DNA of 64,000 nucleotides from Adiantum capillus-veneris (lineage: Eukaryota > Streptophyta > Polypodiopsida > Polypodiales > Pteridaceae): NCBI GenBank assembly GCA_014529385.2, contig CM043964.1:6917997-6981996 (forward strand), read 5' to 3'. Shown here piece by piece: positions 35,750 through 45,808 of this stretch. Position 1 is the first letter of the stretch. Each line of letters begins with the position of its first letter. A program made the translations under genes and the position numbers. The notes under the pieces were generated by a model. That model saw only the letters and a program-made list of their open reading frames with translations. It ran no database searches and was not told the origin of the DNA.

Positions 35750-37299
35750 ATGGCATCCTCCTCCACCCCTCCCGAAGCCACGGCGTTACAACGCTTCCAA
35801 GCGTTTTTACAAACAACTGAGTGGCAAGATCGTGACGATCTCCACAGTTTCTTCACCCAATTCCCTGATGTGAATGCAACTATTCACCTAAACAGCCTAT
35901 CTTGGAAGTTTTTGAAATCTACATCGACAAGTATGCTATACCAATTGTCGGACAAGGAGAATTGTGGATTCCATGCGATTTTCTTCGCTACATAGACAAA
36001 GGCGATTGGCCTTTCACCCAGCGGCTTCAGCGATTTTGTGTAATTGCGGGTGAGGCAGGTCAGTACATTGAAGATTCGCGTTTGGAAAAGAAGAAGGTCG
36101 GCACCCAGTTTCTAAGTCGCTTGGCGACGTTTGTGTTTCTTCTTGTGGAGGAGCTTGAAAGATCTGAGGTGAGTTTGCCTCATTTGCACCTTGGGGGTGT
36201 CGTCAAGGACACAAAGGAGCCCATTACAGCGCCCTGGGATGCAAGCAAAGAGGGCAATATTCTTGCCCTAACCTACCTAGGAGGTGTCATGGATGCCGCC
36301 AAATCCATGGTTGATGAGGGTGCAGAAGCATCCTTTAAGCCCGCTGTAGATGCGCCGGAGGAGACATTAACTCCGGAGGTTTTTCTTGAACACCTCTCCC
36401 CAATTGTCATAAATGGGGAGGAATATTTGTTTTTACATGATCTTGAAAATACTTTTGACATTCGCATGGATGAGTGCCTGTCCATCCTCTGTGCCACTAT
36501 AGAGTCCTCTGCCATTGACCCCTCCTCCGATCCACTGGATCGAAGCCTCCTACCCCTTGGAGAGAGTGTGGTAGATATAGTGGAGTTGGCAATGGTGGCG
36601 GTGACAGATGCACCGCACTCATCTGTGTCGGAGGATGAGTTTGTAGCTACACGTGCATTCCTTGAAGCCCAACGCACTCCTATGCCTGTTCATATAGATG
36701 AACTTGAGAGTGTCGCTATGGCTCCCAATTCATCTGTTTCTCTTGACAACAAAGGCATAAACGATGAGGACGATGAAAAACAAGAGGTATTAATTAATTT
36801 TTGTTTTGTGATTACGTTAATTTTCATTGTTGCATTCTGAAATCTTATTTACCTATTGATTTCTTTGTAGAATGTTGTGGAGCTGGATGAGCATGCAGGT
36901 CGGGGAGGAGATGGTAGGTGCCAAGCTTTTGGATGGCAGTCATCTCTTGCGCATTACCTTGGCAAGCTCCCCCAGGACGGCTTTGCGATAATCCACAAGG
37001 AGTACACTCCTTGTGGTCAATTTTGGGTGTCAATGATGAAAGCAATGAAACGCATCCTATGCCTGTCAACCATATCTCAAGCCTCCCAAGTTATATATCT
37101 TGTAAATAAATCTCTGGCCAGTGCTCCATTTGCGACACACATTCGTGGTCGTGTGCTTTGTAACGTGGCCTTAAGCCAAGCTGTAGGTCTAAGCAATGTG
37201 GAACAAATTGCTTGGGATGTGCTGCACAAACAGCTTCCCTACGCCCAACGCCGAGAAAACATTGCTCGCCATATCTTAGATGGCTCAAGCACTCAATAG
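35750..37299 (+). CDS. Unrecognised two-exon gene with acidic middle
   Basis: Start at the ATG at 35750 (gcatcATGGCATCC). Exon 1 begins MASSSTPPEATALQRFQAFL and is broken by one frameshift near 35895-35905; the other frame then runs openly to the donor at 36787. It has a compact part (YAIPIVGQGELWIPCDFLRY, then an Arg/Leu-rich helix) followed by an acidic, Ser/Asp/Glu-rich stretch ending DEDDEKQE. Intron 36787-36870 joins in frame to exon 2 (36871-37299), which has HYLGKLPQDGFAIIHKEYTP and a helix-rich end. I recognise no domain. The good promoter and open exons suggest a real gene; the single shift may be sequence error or recent damage. It is convergent with the H3-like gene. Confidence 0.55.
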
Positions 37300-37523
37300 C
37301 TGCATATATCTTGTAATTAACTCCTTCAAATTTGTAATGAGATATATCACATCTTTGTACTTTGCTATTTCAAATTTCGAATGGGACTTGATTTTAACTG
37401 GTACTTTACATCTTTTGTATTGAGTTTATGGTACGATAGATAGTAGGTGATTGGTTCTATCTTGTGATATGATTGTGCAATTCTGTGAACCAAAATCAAG
37501 AGTTTTTTTTCATATAAATAACA

Positions 37524-37735
37524 CCAAAAAATCATAATATCATTGTATTCTTGTAAACCTAGCCTAGAGAAGGTTAAAAAAAGCTGTTTGGGGGCCTTCC
37601 GCAGAGGCGCGCGAGAAGGCAAAAGTAACTGTTACTTTTGCCTTCTCGCGCGCCTCTGCGGCAAGCCCCCAGACAACTTTTTTAACCTTCTCTTGGCTAG
37701 GTTTACAATAATACAATGATATTATGCTGTTTTGG
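37524..37735. repeat. Near-perfect palindrome, about 105-bp arms
   Basis: The left arm (37524-37629) and right arm (37631-37735) are reverse complements with roughly eight differences and a one-base centre at 37630. The inner 30 bases of each arm (for example ccgcagaggcgcgcgagaag) match perfectly and are GC-rich; the outer parts are AT-rich. It could be a foldback MITE, two terminal inverted repeats meeting head to head, or the fold of a small RNA. It lies between the stop of the + gene at 37299 and the stop of the - H3-like gene at 37955. Confidence 0.9.
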
Positions 37736-37776
37736 TTATTCAATCAACCACACTTGGTTGACAGCTCTTCTATCGA

Positions 37777-37779
<3 letters not shown>

Positions 37780-37831
<52 letters not shown>
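37780..37831. repeat. (TC)n microsatellite
   Basis: About 26 TC units between the palindrome and the H3-like gene's 3' end. Confidence 0.95.
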
Positions 37832-37835
<4 letters not shown>

Positions 37836-37954
37836 AGTTTTACTCATATCACCTAAAACACAAATGTACACGACTCGTTATATTTGAAAAATCCACGACT
37901 CGTTATATTTGAAAAAGATATCTTTACATTGCCAAAATTGCATAAAAGTCAAAT

Positions 37955-38794
37955 TCAATCTCTCTCTCCTCTGATTCGACGCGCAAGAGCTATATCCTTG
38001 GGCATTATTGTCACCCATTTTGCATGAATAGCACACAAGTTAGTGTCTTCAAAAAGAGAAATTAGATGATATTTTGCCCCTTCTTGCAGAGCTTCTACAA
38101 CGATACCTTGAACTCGAAACACCATTCGATAACTTTGCATGATTTCTTTCACCAAACGTGCGAATGGTGCCTTGCGCATGAGAAGATCTGAAGTTTTTTG
38201 ATAGTGATGAATCTCTTGCAAGGCCTTTGGAATGCGTCGCTTCACAGCAAGAGCCCGTTGTTGAGGGATGGTAGGATCTGGGACATGGGCCTTGTGAGGG
38301 AGAACCTTGAAAAACTTTTTCTTTCTATGAGAGGGCTTGCGAGGAGGAGCTTGCGCATCTTCAAGGCCTCCATGTGCTCCGACTGGCTCTTCAACTCCAC
38401 CCTGTGCTCCAACTGGCTTGTCTTCTACATCCTCAAAATCCTCTTCATTTAGTAACCCATGATCACCTCTAGGCTGATCTGACGGTAGAGCGCCGAAGCC
38501 ACGTGGCAATGTCTTCCCAGCCTGGACTCGATGATTGCTTGGGATCTCCTGTCCGCTCCATGGTGGGCTTTGTGTTTCGTTGTCCATCTCAGTTTCTGTG
38601 TCTGATGTCACTACCCGTTTCTTCTTGCGTGAAGGTTGTCCATCTTGTTGCTCTTCACCTGACCATTCCCTCTCCATCTCTTCTAGGAGCTCTTGTTCGT
38701 GTATCCAAGTTGGTTTTTGAGCACCTTGGACGGATGAGTGAGGGTGAGAAAAAAAAGGTTGATCTTTTCTTGTTGTTTTCTTTGTGCGTGCCAT
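37955..38794 (-). CDS. Histone H3 variant with very long N-terminal tail
   Basis: An intact single-exon gene, 279 residues, start [10 protein letters not shown] and end RRIRGERD. Residues 190-279 align without gaps to H3 residues 46-135; my hand count against H3 from memory gives about 57 of 90 identical. [10 protein letters not shown] and VTIMPKDI are unchanged. The first ten residues keep R2, T3, K4, R8 and K9, while S10 is Asp. Between them lie about 180 residues in place of about 35: an acidic helix-like part (31-50), basic RKKKR (56-60), an acidic patch (116-125), two PVGAxGG repeats (127-144) and basic RKKKFFK (157-163). The tetramer residues (C110, H113, D123, L126, R129 of H3) are kept. 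R49, R52, R53 and R116 of H3 are replaced by Q, H, H and W. Loop 1 is not lengthened, so CENH3 is less likely. It lies just downstream of the - strand transposase-like gene, in the same direction. Confidence 0.9.
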   Translation of the reverse strand: MARTKKTTRKDQPFFSHPHSSVQGAQKPTWIHEQELLEEMEREWSGEEQQDGQPSRKKKRVVTSDTETEMDNETQSPPWSGQEIPSNHRVQAGKTLPRGFGALPSDQPRGDHGLLNEEDFEDVEDKPVGAQGGVEEPVGAHGGLEDAQAPPRKPSHRKKKFFKVLPHKAHVPDPTIPQQRALAVKRRIPKALQEIHHYQKTSDLLMRKAPFARLVKEIMQSYRMVFRVQGIVVEALQEGAKYHLISLFEDTNLCAIHAKWVTIMPKDIALARRIRGERD

Positions 38795-39014
38795 TGTCTA
38801 AGAAGGGGCAAGATTGAAAATGAGACTCCCTCTTCTCTAAAAGCCCCCTATTTTTAAAAAAATAGGTCTCTTCACACTTGACCAAGCCACTTTAAAAAAC
38901 TCTTAATATCATCAAAATATAAAAAACAAAAAATGGATAAATGGAGAATTATTATATGCAACTCAACAAAGACATCTACAAACATATAAATTACATTGCA
39001 TAGCATCATTTGTT
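38795..39014 (-). promoter_or_regulatory. Upstream region of the H3-like gene
   Basis: 220 bases between the transposase-like stop at 39015 and the H3 ATG. On the - strand, an AT palindrome (cctatttttttaaaaatagg, about 38847-38866) lies about 55-75 bases before the ATG and could serve as a TATA-like or CArG-like element. No canonical histone octamer motif is evident to me. The gene could also be transcribed from the transposase-like gene. Confidence 0.35.
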
Positions 39015-41869
39015 TTACATGTTGGGTAACCAACGTTTGCTCACTCTATGGCGATATTCACGCCACCTAGCATGATTAAGGGGTCCGGTGGAGTTTCTCT
39101 ATTTCTCTTTAGCAGTAAGTCGAGATTGTCTCCTAACCTCCTTGGCAAGACTTGACTTTTGCGCTCGCTCTATGGCATGACATCTCCCCAAAGAACAACG
39201 AAAGAACCAATCAAACATCTCCTTCATGTAGTTGGATCTCGTAGTTCCACCACCGTGACGTGTATTTTTAAAGTAAACACCTTTGGCTCGATAATGTGAT
39301 TTTTCCATTCCTTGAGTGCTCCACATGTCTAATGAACCATATTTTGACATAAAGAATGCTCCATGCACATACAAAATATGTTGCATCAAGAAAAAATGCT
39401 TAGATCAAATGAATGTTTATGTATAGCATCATAATTTGAACTGAACAAAGTAACTTACTATGTAGTGTGTGATATTTCTCTCTCCCCATGCTTCCACAAA
39501 TGCTTTAGTGAAATTCGAAATGTGATCTTTGAACAAATTTTGTTGCTCGCTCGTTGTTTGGGGTTTCCACATGATTTGAAGCACTAACTCCAAGTGGTGC
39601 CACACTTGCCTACGCAGATTTACAAGCACAGGATATTGAATCTTGATCGGTCGTACACTTATAAAGCGCTTTCCATAGCTCCCATGGAGCATCCTCCTCA
39701 CCCCTCTCTTTTCGCATCTCTGGTTTCTTGAAAAACCTACGTGCTTTAACACCATTCATAGATACTTTTTGTGGGACTTCTTGCATATTTTCCACCTCAC
39801 CGATGATAGAAACATTGCCACCATGATATCCAATCAAATTTATACTTTCTTCAACTATTCCAATGGCTTCCACGGATCTGGAAAGTGGTTTCATTTGAAA
39901 GAGTACTCTATGTGAAGCTTTAACAAGCGATCAAATATACGCATAAAGGCATGCAAAGTGCAAAAGTGTACATTTGTAAGTGGAAAATTGATAATGGGAT
40001 GCCATGTTTTATCTTTTGTCGACCGATTGGGGACCTCCATGATAGGACACTTCAACATTGAGCACACCCAATCCGTTGCATCATCATCCATTGAACCTAT
40101 TGCCTGACTTCTCTTGACACTTTTCTTTGAAGACGTGGAGCCATGAGTACTCTCTTTGTATCCTCGTACACAATATGGACAAGGAAGAAGTGATGAAGCA
40201 CTTTGTTTACACCCAAGTATACATTTGATTGTTTTTAGATCACCTCCTAAGTGCCACTCAACATCAAATGTACCTACTCCATCTACTTCTAGCTTTTCTC
40301 CCTCTAGTTGTGCCTTAATAACCTCTCTGATCCACGGGATCATAGAGAAGACCCATGCCAACACCTCATGCGTCTCTTTCGGAACTTCAAAATATCCTAA
40401 CCACCATATTTCTTTTTCCGATTGTACACTAAATGGTGGTTTCTGAGAATGATCACCGATAGCATCGACTTTTGCAAAAAACATTGCCTCATTCATGAGT
40501 GTAACACTCATACGTTCTAATCTCCGTCCTTTGACAATTTGACATTCATCTAGCTTAAGAATAAATATGAGCTTCTCTCCAAGTATTGAAACAACACATG
40601 AATTGAATTGTTATACTAAATGATATTCAATACAAATAAAAAATGACATTACAATTTGTATTACCTTGTGGAGACAAAGCATAAAATTTAACCATAGCTC
40701 GTTGTAGTCATTTCAAGTCAACAAAAATATTGTTGAATTGATGATAACCAAAATAATTTGCCCCATTAGGAATAGTATTGCCTCCCTTTATATTACCACG
40801 TGACTTGGCACTCGTGGAAGAGTACATCATGGATCCTTCAATGTGTTTGTATTCGCCAAGGGATTCCCGAACGAGATCATTGTTTGCTTTTTTTGCAAGT
40901 TGTACCCTATGTGGAATAGGAAATAAATTCTCGGTGATGCCTTGCTCTCGTAATGCATCTTTCATCAATCCATGAAGTGCATGGTATGCATTTGTGTTGA
41001 TCCCAACCACATCACAAGCTCTCTGGACATCATCCTCAGACACAAGGTTAGAGATCTTTTTTAGGATCTCCTTTGTGATGGCATCTTTCATGTGTTTGGC
41101 CTTTTCACAACCTATGATGTAAATTATATCTTCCTTTGAGATGCATCCTAGAAAAAGATTGCAACGGTCCTCTTGTCTAAAACTTCCACACACATCTTGT
41201 ATATATGTCCTATTTCAAAAGGTGAACCGAGTTACAAATTGATGGAGATTATTTGAGAGTTATTAACACTGTGAATTAATAAAAATACTTGGTTGCCGTG
41301 ATCCACTTCTTACGTGCCCCTCCATTAGAGGCTGAGTTTTCAATGGAATAGAACTCCCTCTTACGCTCACGCATGCCAAATGGAGTGGCTTTTAGGTGCA
41401 TCATTGCAATCTGTAGCTTAGTTACCTCTGTTTCTGTAGCTTTCATCTCCTCTTTAAGATATTTGAGTTGTTTCTCTGTGGAATGTAGTTGTTGTTGGAG
41501 ATTTGTGGAATGAATGTGTAACACTTGACATTGTTCTCGAAAATATGCCGACGTACCTACGTGATTGGAGTCCAATCTCTTACAATACCCAAGAAGACCA
41601 CGTTCTCCTTCTCCCACATATTTGATTAAGCTTGGGAGTGTACGGAATGTCGGATGACAGCCCACGAGCGGATCTTTTGGATACAACCCTCCATGAAGCC
41701 ACAAGTCAACATTGGTTTCTCCTCAAAACCGTCGTACGGATACCGGTTGAGATGCTTTCTCGTCACTTTTTTTTGGGGGAGCAAATTCGATCAGTAGACG
41801 CAGACTAACATTAGTTGACCTAGTAGATGACGGCGCAGGTGATTCATTGGTTATGTCGCGAAGAGACAT
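39015..41869 (-). pseudogene. Transposase-like gene, - strand paralogue, decayed
   Basis: It starts MSLRDITNES at 41869 and ends TAA at 39015. Stops at about 41725 and 40706 break it. The N-terminal part has LWLHGGLYPKDP and GERGLLGYCK, then a clear coiled coil (about 41390-41560). A middle domain spans 41193-40708. The core has LKLDEC near 40549, WWLGYFEV, WHLGGDLKTIK near 40245, LPCPYC near 40178, NVHFCTLHAF near 39960, GVKARRFFKKPE near 39735, and TQGMEKSH near 39300. D, D, E and CxxC are all present, matching the + copy at 31209-33963. Introns are inferred near 41285-41200, 40670-40580 and 39455-39390. The C-terminal end (RWREYRHRVSKRW) matches the end of the + copy. It is probably a DNA transposase or a domesticated relative. 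Confidence 0.72.
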
Positions 41870-42081
41870 GGTGGAAAGTTATGATGGGGAAAAAATTTGA
41901 TAAGATATATTTTTTGGGATAAACAGACAATTTTTGGGATAAAAAGACTTAAAAATATATTTTTTCATATATAGGTTCAATTTTTGAGCTCAAAGGAGGG
42001 AAATTTTTAAAATTAAAATTTTCAATTTTTAGGCTTTATTAGATGGACGTTTTGATGATGTGGCATTATCTATTTATTCTT
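41870..42081. other. AT-rich flank of the - strand transposase-like gene
   Basis: Runs of a and t, with gggataaa-like units near 41912-41945. No gene or clear inverted repeat matching the palindrome at 37524 was found. Confidence 0.4.
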
Positions 42082-42154
42082 GGAATTAATGTAGAGAGAG
42101 ACCCAAGGAATTTTAGATTTGTAGCTTATAAAATCTAGATTCTTCTAAAAAGAT

Positions 42155-42202
<48 letters not shown>

Positions 42203-42550
42203 ACCTTTTTAAAGCTTAAAAGATCCATTTTGAAGATTTTATTAAAAAATCATTTTTTGGGGTGAATTGATGCACGAGCTGAAAAGTGGAAGATGTCATA
42301 ACTACTTACTCTCTTTGTGGAATTAATGTATAGAGGGACCCAAGGAATTTTAGATTTGGAGCTTATAAAAGCTAGATTCTTCTAAAAAAATACTGTTATA
42401 TATGTATATATATATATATATATATAGGGACCTTTTGAAAGCTTAAAAGATCCATTTTGAAGATTTTATAAAAAAATCATTTTTTTGGGGTGAATTGATG
42501 CACGAACTAAAAAGTGGATTTTGTCATAACTACTTACTCTCTTTGTTTGG
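42082..42550. repeat. Tandem duplication, 2 x about 237 bp, each with a (TA)n tract
   Basis: The unit starts ggaattaatgta, includes cccaaggaattttagattt, a (TA)n tract (42162-42199 in the first, about 42404-42425 in the second), then gggacctttt and aaaagatccattttgaagat, and ends tcataactacttactctctttg. The two copies differ by scattered bases and by TA number. Confidence 0.85.
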
Positions 42551-43107
42551 TGATAGGTAGAGAGAGAATGGTTCTTCTCTCTACTTTTACTCCTCTCTCT
42601 CTTTTTACCCCCCTCTCTCTCCTACTTTATCCCCCCTCTTCCTCCTACTTTACCACCCTCATTCCCTACTTTCCCCCCCTCTCCTATCTAGAGAGAAGTT
42701 AGAGAGAGAGCTACAAAAGTAGCCCTATTTATTTCTTTGTTCCCTCCATCCCCTACAAAATTAGCTTTAATCCCTTAAAATTAGGAATCCTTACATGGCC
42801 CCAAGGGGGTCCAATTTTTTCCTAATGGAATGTGCACACGACGTCTTTTGCTCCATCATCCCTTTGGTGATCCCGCTGGGGAGCGGAAATTTGTTGGTTG
42901 TGCACCGAGGTGAAGCAGTTTTGCTGTGGACTTTGAACATCATTGAAGAAAAGTGGTGGTTTGGTTGATGTGCAAGACTTTAGCTTTTGTGGAGTTACTC
43001 ATGCAAGGGAGAAGGGACTTCGAAGGGATAACGCAGTCGCATAGTGTTCACAGGGAAGGAGGATGTGAAGGACTAGATTGCGGACTTTGAGTGGCATACT
43101 AAAAGGG
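42551..43107. other. Pyrimidine-rich then unique sequence, no gene seen
   Basis: 42560-42700 is made of tctctc and ccccc runs. The remainder up to the truncated edge of element D has no convincing open frame. Confidence 0.5.
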
Positions 43108-43632
43108 TGTTGGATGATCAGCCGTACTTAGATTAATTTTAGTTTCCAGCTTTTGGAACACCACTCTCCATAAGTGATTATCAAAATTTCGATATCTGTT
43201 ACTAATGATACTAGCTCAAAGACCGTAGAGTTTATATATATTCTCTACAAATAGACGTGCTAATTCCGATGTCTTAATTGTAGTCTTAGTGGGAATGAAT
43301 CAACCCATCTTTGTGAGACGGTCTACAATTACCCAAACGGCATCATGGCCGTGATTTATAGTCGGTAGTCCTACTACAAAATCCATAGAGATACTCTCCC
43401 ACTTACCTTGCGGAATCTCTAAAGGATGTAAAAGGCCACCTACCTTGAGGTGCTTTGCCTTACTAACTTGGCACTATTGGCAGTTTAGTATGTACTCTTG
43501 AACATCATGAGGTAAGGCCGGCCAATAAAAATTGCCGTCGAACTAAGGCATATGTCTTACGAATACCTGGATGACCAGCACTTAGACTATCGTGACACTC
43601 AAATAAGATTTGGCGCCTAGTGTCAGAGTCCT
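43108..43632 (-). pseudogene. Element D integrase fragment
   Basis: The - strand matches the outer integrase from the HHCC zinc region through [10 protein letters not shown]-like core sequence to the block before the third acidic residue, where it ends at about 43108. Several stops are present, including one inside the CxxC pair. It reads into the insertion point of element C at 43632. Confidence 0.8.
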
Positions 43633-44093
43633 TGTAATGGAATTGATATTTCTATTAATTATTACAGCTAACAGGTAAAAAAGGCTTGACCGAGCTAGGC
43701 CTATGCATACCAAAATATATTTCATGTATTATTCAAGTGCTCTTTATGAGCTTCGGCCATTTATGACCGGCCGGCCAGTTTGTACTCACAATGGACCATT
43801 TACAAAATCTATAAAACAAATACGTGCAAGAGGGAAATGGTCACTCTTGCACGGGGGGAGATTGCACCCAATGCTCGTGTCTATTCTTCTCTCATCTCCT
43901 CTCTTCTCTCTTGTCGTGTTGACGTAGTACTCCACTCTAGGAGGTGCGCCTGCACGCGCTCTTTGGCTCTCTCTTTCATTTTCTCTATCTTGTGTTGTAT
44001 GGGCGATTGCCAGGTATGCAGATTCGTGTATTTCATTGTATGTAGCATATTATTTGTATATTTGTAGGCCCGTCCACACCTCTGTCTGTAGCA
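43633..44093 (+). repeat. 5' LTR of element C
   Basis: 461 bp, starts tgtaatgg and ends ctgtagca. It matches 47329-47771 except for scattered changes and about 20 extra bases near 43975. A TATA box, tataaaac, lies at 43810-43817. Confidence 0.9.
43810..43817 (+). promoter_or_regulatory. TATA box in the C LTR
   Basis: tataaaac, repeated in the 3' LTR at 47507-47514. The position in the interior of the LTR fits the promoter of the element RNA. Confidence 0.55.
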
Positions 44094-44094
44094 G

Positions 44095-44107
44095 TGGTAT
44101 CAGAATG
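44095..44107 (+). other. Primer binding site of element C, initiator-Met type
   Basis: tggtatcagaatg begins one base after the LTR. It matches the plant initiator-Met site tggtatcagagc for ten bases. Confidence 0.82.
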
Positions 44108-44649
44108 CAGGCTACACTCCAAAACTAAAGATTTAATTGACAAGTAGCAGCTAAGTATCTTATTTTCTTATGTTTGTAGATTTTGTTAACTCCTTCCATT
44201 TGTAGTAATTAGTGTTGATTTCATGAGATTGTTAGGGGTCTTTGAAATTAAAGAGAGAGTGATATAGTGATTACTAGTGTAATTATGATAATAAAACATA
44301 ATAATGGAATAGATTAAACTTAATGTCTTGAAGATACTCAAGAATGAGAAGGAAGTAATAGTATGTGGCCTCAGATAGGGTGTTACCAAAATGTAGTTTC
44401 TTCCATGATCATATGAAGGCGTGTCCACAACCCACATCATAGGATAAAGAGAGAGAGAGAACAACTATTTGGTTGGTTGAGGTTGGCGGACGAGTCTCTT
44501 TCCCCCACCTCGCTTTATATCCCTCTCTTCCAGTACTCCAAGGATCTCCCTCTCTCTCTCCGTCGTCGACAGTTGAGGGCGTATCCATGATGAGCCAACT
44601 CTCTATCGAGAACAGCCTCAGTGGATGCATCTAAGTCTCGCTCTATCTC

Positions 44650-44889
44650 CCTCTCGCCGACTCCTCAAGTACGATGGCATACAGAAGCGGACACTGACCA
44701 AGCTCTGCAGAGCTCGCTGCTTTGACAAACACCCGACGCCGACGATGCTGATGAAAAAAATAAATAATAAACATAAAAATCATTTTGATTCTCACTTTAC
44801 TCAATTTTTTTTGCTCCTAGGCATCGGATCAAATTCACACGGATGGTATCCGTTTGGCCTCATGTACAATTTTGGCCTTTTGAAAGTTC

Positions 44890-44964
<75 letters not shown>

Positions 44965-45400
44965 GCTATACCAAAATCCCATCCACCCTCCCTTTCTCTC
45001 TTCCCTCTTCCCCAGTACGGCTACTTACAACTGAGGGCAATGACGAAGCTCTGCAGCGGCCGCTGCAATACTTTCTCGGACAACGTTCGATGCCAGGCAT
45101 CCATGTACATTGACGATGATGAAAATGATGCGTTTTTAGGCTTTCAATTTAATTTTTCATTTTACTTCATTTTTTGTACCCATACATTGTATTAGAACCA
45201 TAACGATTGTATCAGTTTGGTCCCGTAGGCCTTTGGAAGACAAGTAATATAGAATTTTATGGTGCTCTCTCTCTTTCCCCTCCCAATATGACTACTTACA
45301 GCGGTGGACATTGCCAGAAGCTCTTCCATGACTAATGCAATAATTTTTGCGACGACGCCCAATGCAGGGCATCTATGGGACTTGACGACGACGATGATGC
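44650..45400 (+). repeat. Three diverged tandem copies of an exon-like segment in element C
   Basis: Copies lie near 44665-44760, 45017-45125 and 45285-45405. Each follows a pyrimidine-rich tract. In the middle copy the tract ends in a perfect acceptor (ttccccag). The shared core reads ctacttacaa or similar, aagctctgcag, and a gatgatgatg end. Translated, the middle copy gives TKLCSGRCNTF and CQASMYIDDD; the first gives TKLCRARC. The (TC)n tract at 44893-44961 lies between copies 1 and 2. It could be a captured host exon multiplied inside the element, but no gene is recognised. Confidence 0.45.
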
Positions 45401-45697
45401 TTATAGTCTATTTTTGTACCCAGACATTGTATTAGATCCACAAGGACCATCTCACTTTGTTTTCATAGGCAATTTTTGCATTTTAAACATGGTTCGTGTA
45501 ACATTTCATTTCATTTTTCTTTCTCTCTTCACAACCCCCGACCACCTTGTTATGTTTTGGTCATTGACATCAATAATATTGTAATTTGACAATTAAAACA
45601 TATATTTGTATAATAATACAATAATTATATTTATATATATTATTTAAAAAAAAGACATTAAACTAAAGTATATAGTGAATAAATGCTATACTAACTG

Positions 45698-45808
<111 letters not shown>

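Noticed and set aside
37955-38794. Assignment of the H3-like gene as CENH3
   Set aside because: Loop 1 has the canonical length, the C-terminus is RRIRGER as in H3, and [10 protein letters not shown] is unchanged; plant CENH3 differs at all three. Long tail alone is not enough.
31209-41869. KDZ or CACTA identity for the transposase-like genes
   Set aside because: The expected KDZ and CACTA landmark blocks are absent; only the general D, D, E layout is shared.
31000-43100. Outer copies of the palindrome arm as terminal inverted repeats of the flanking units
   Set aside because: I scanned for gttacttttgcc and its complement near 29-31 kb and 41.9-43 kb and found none.
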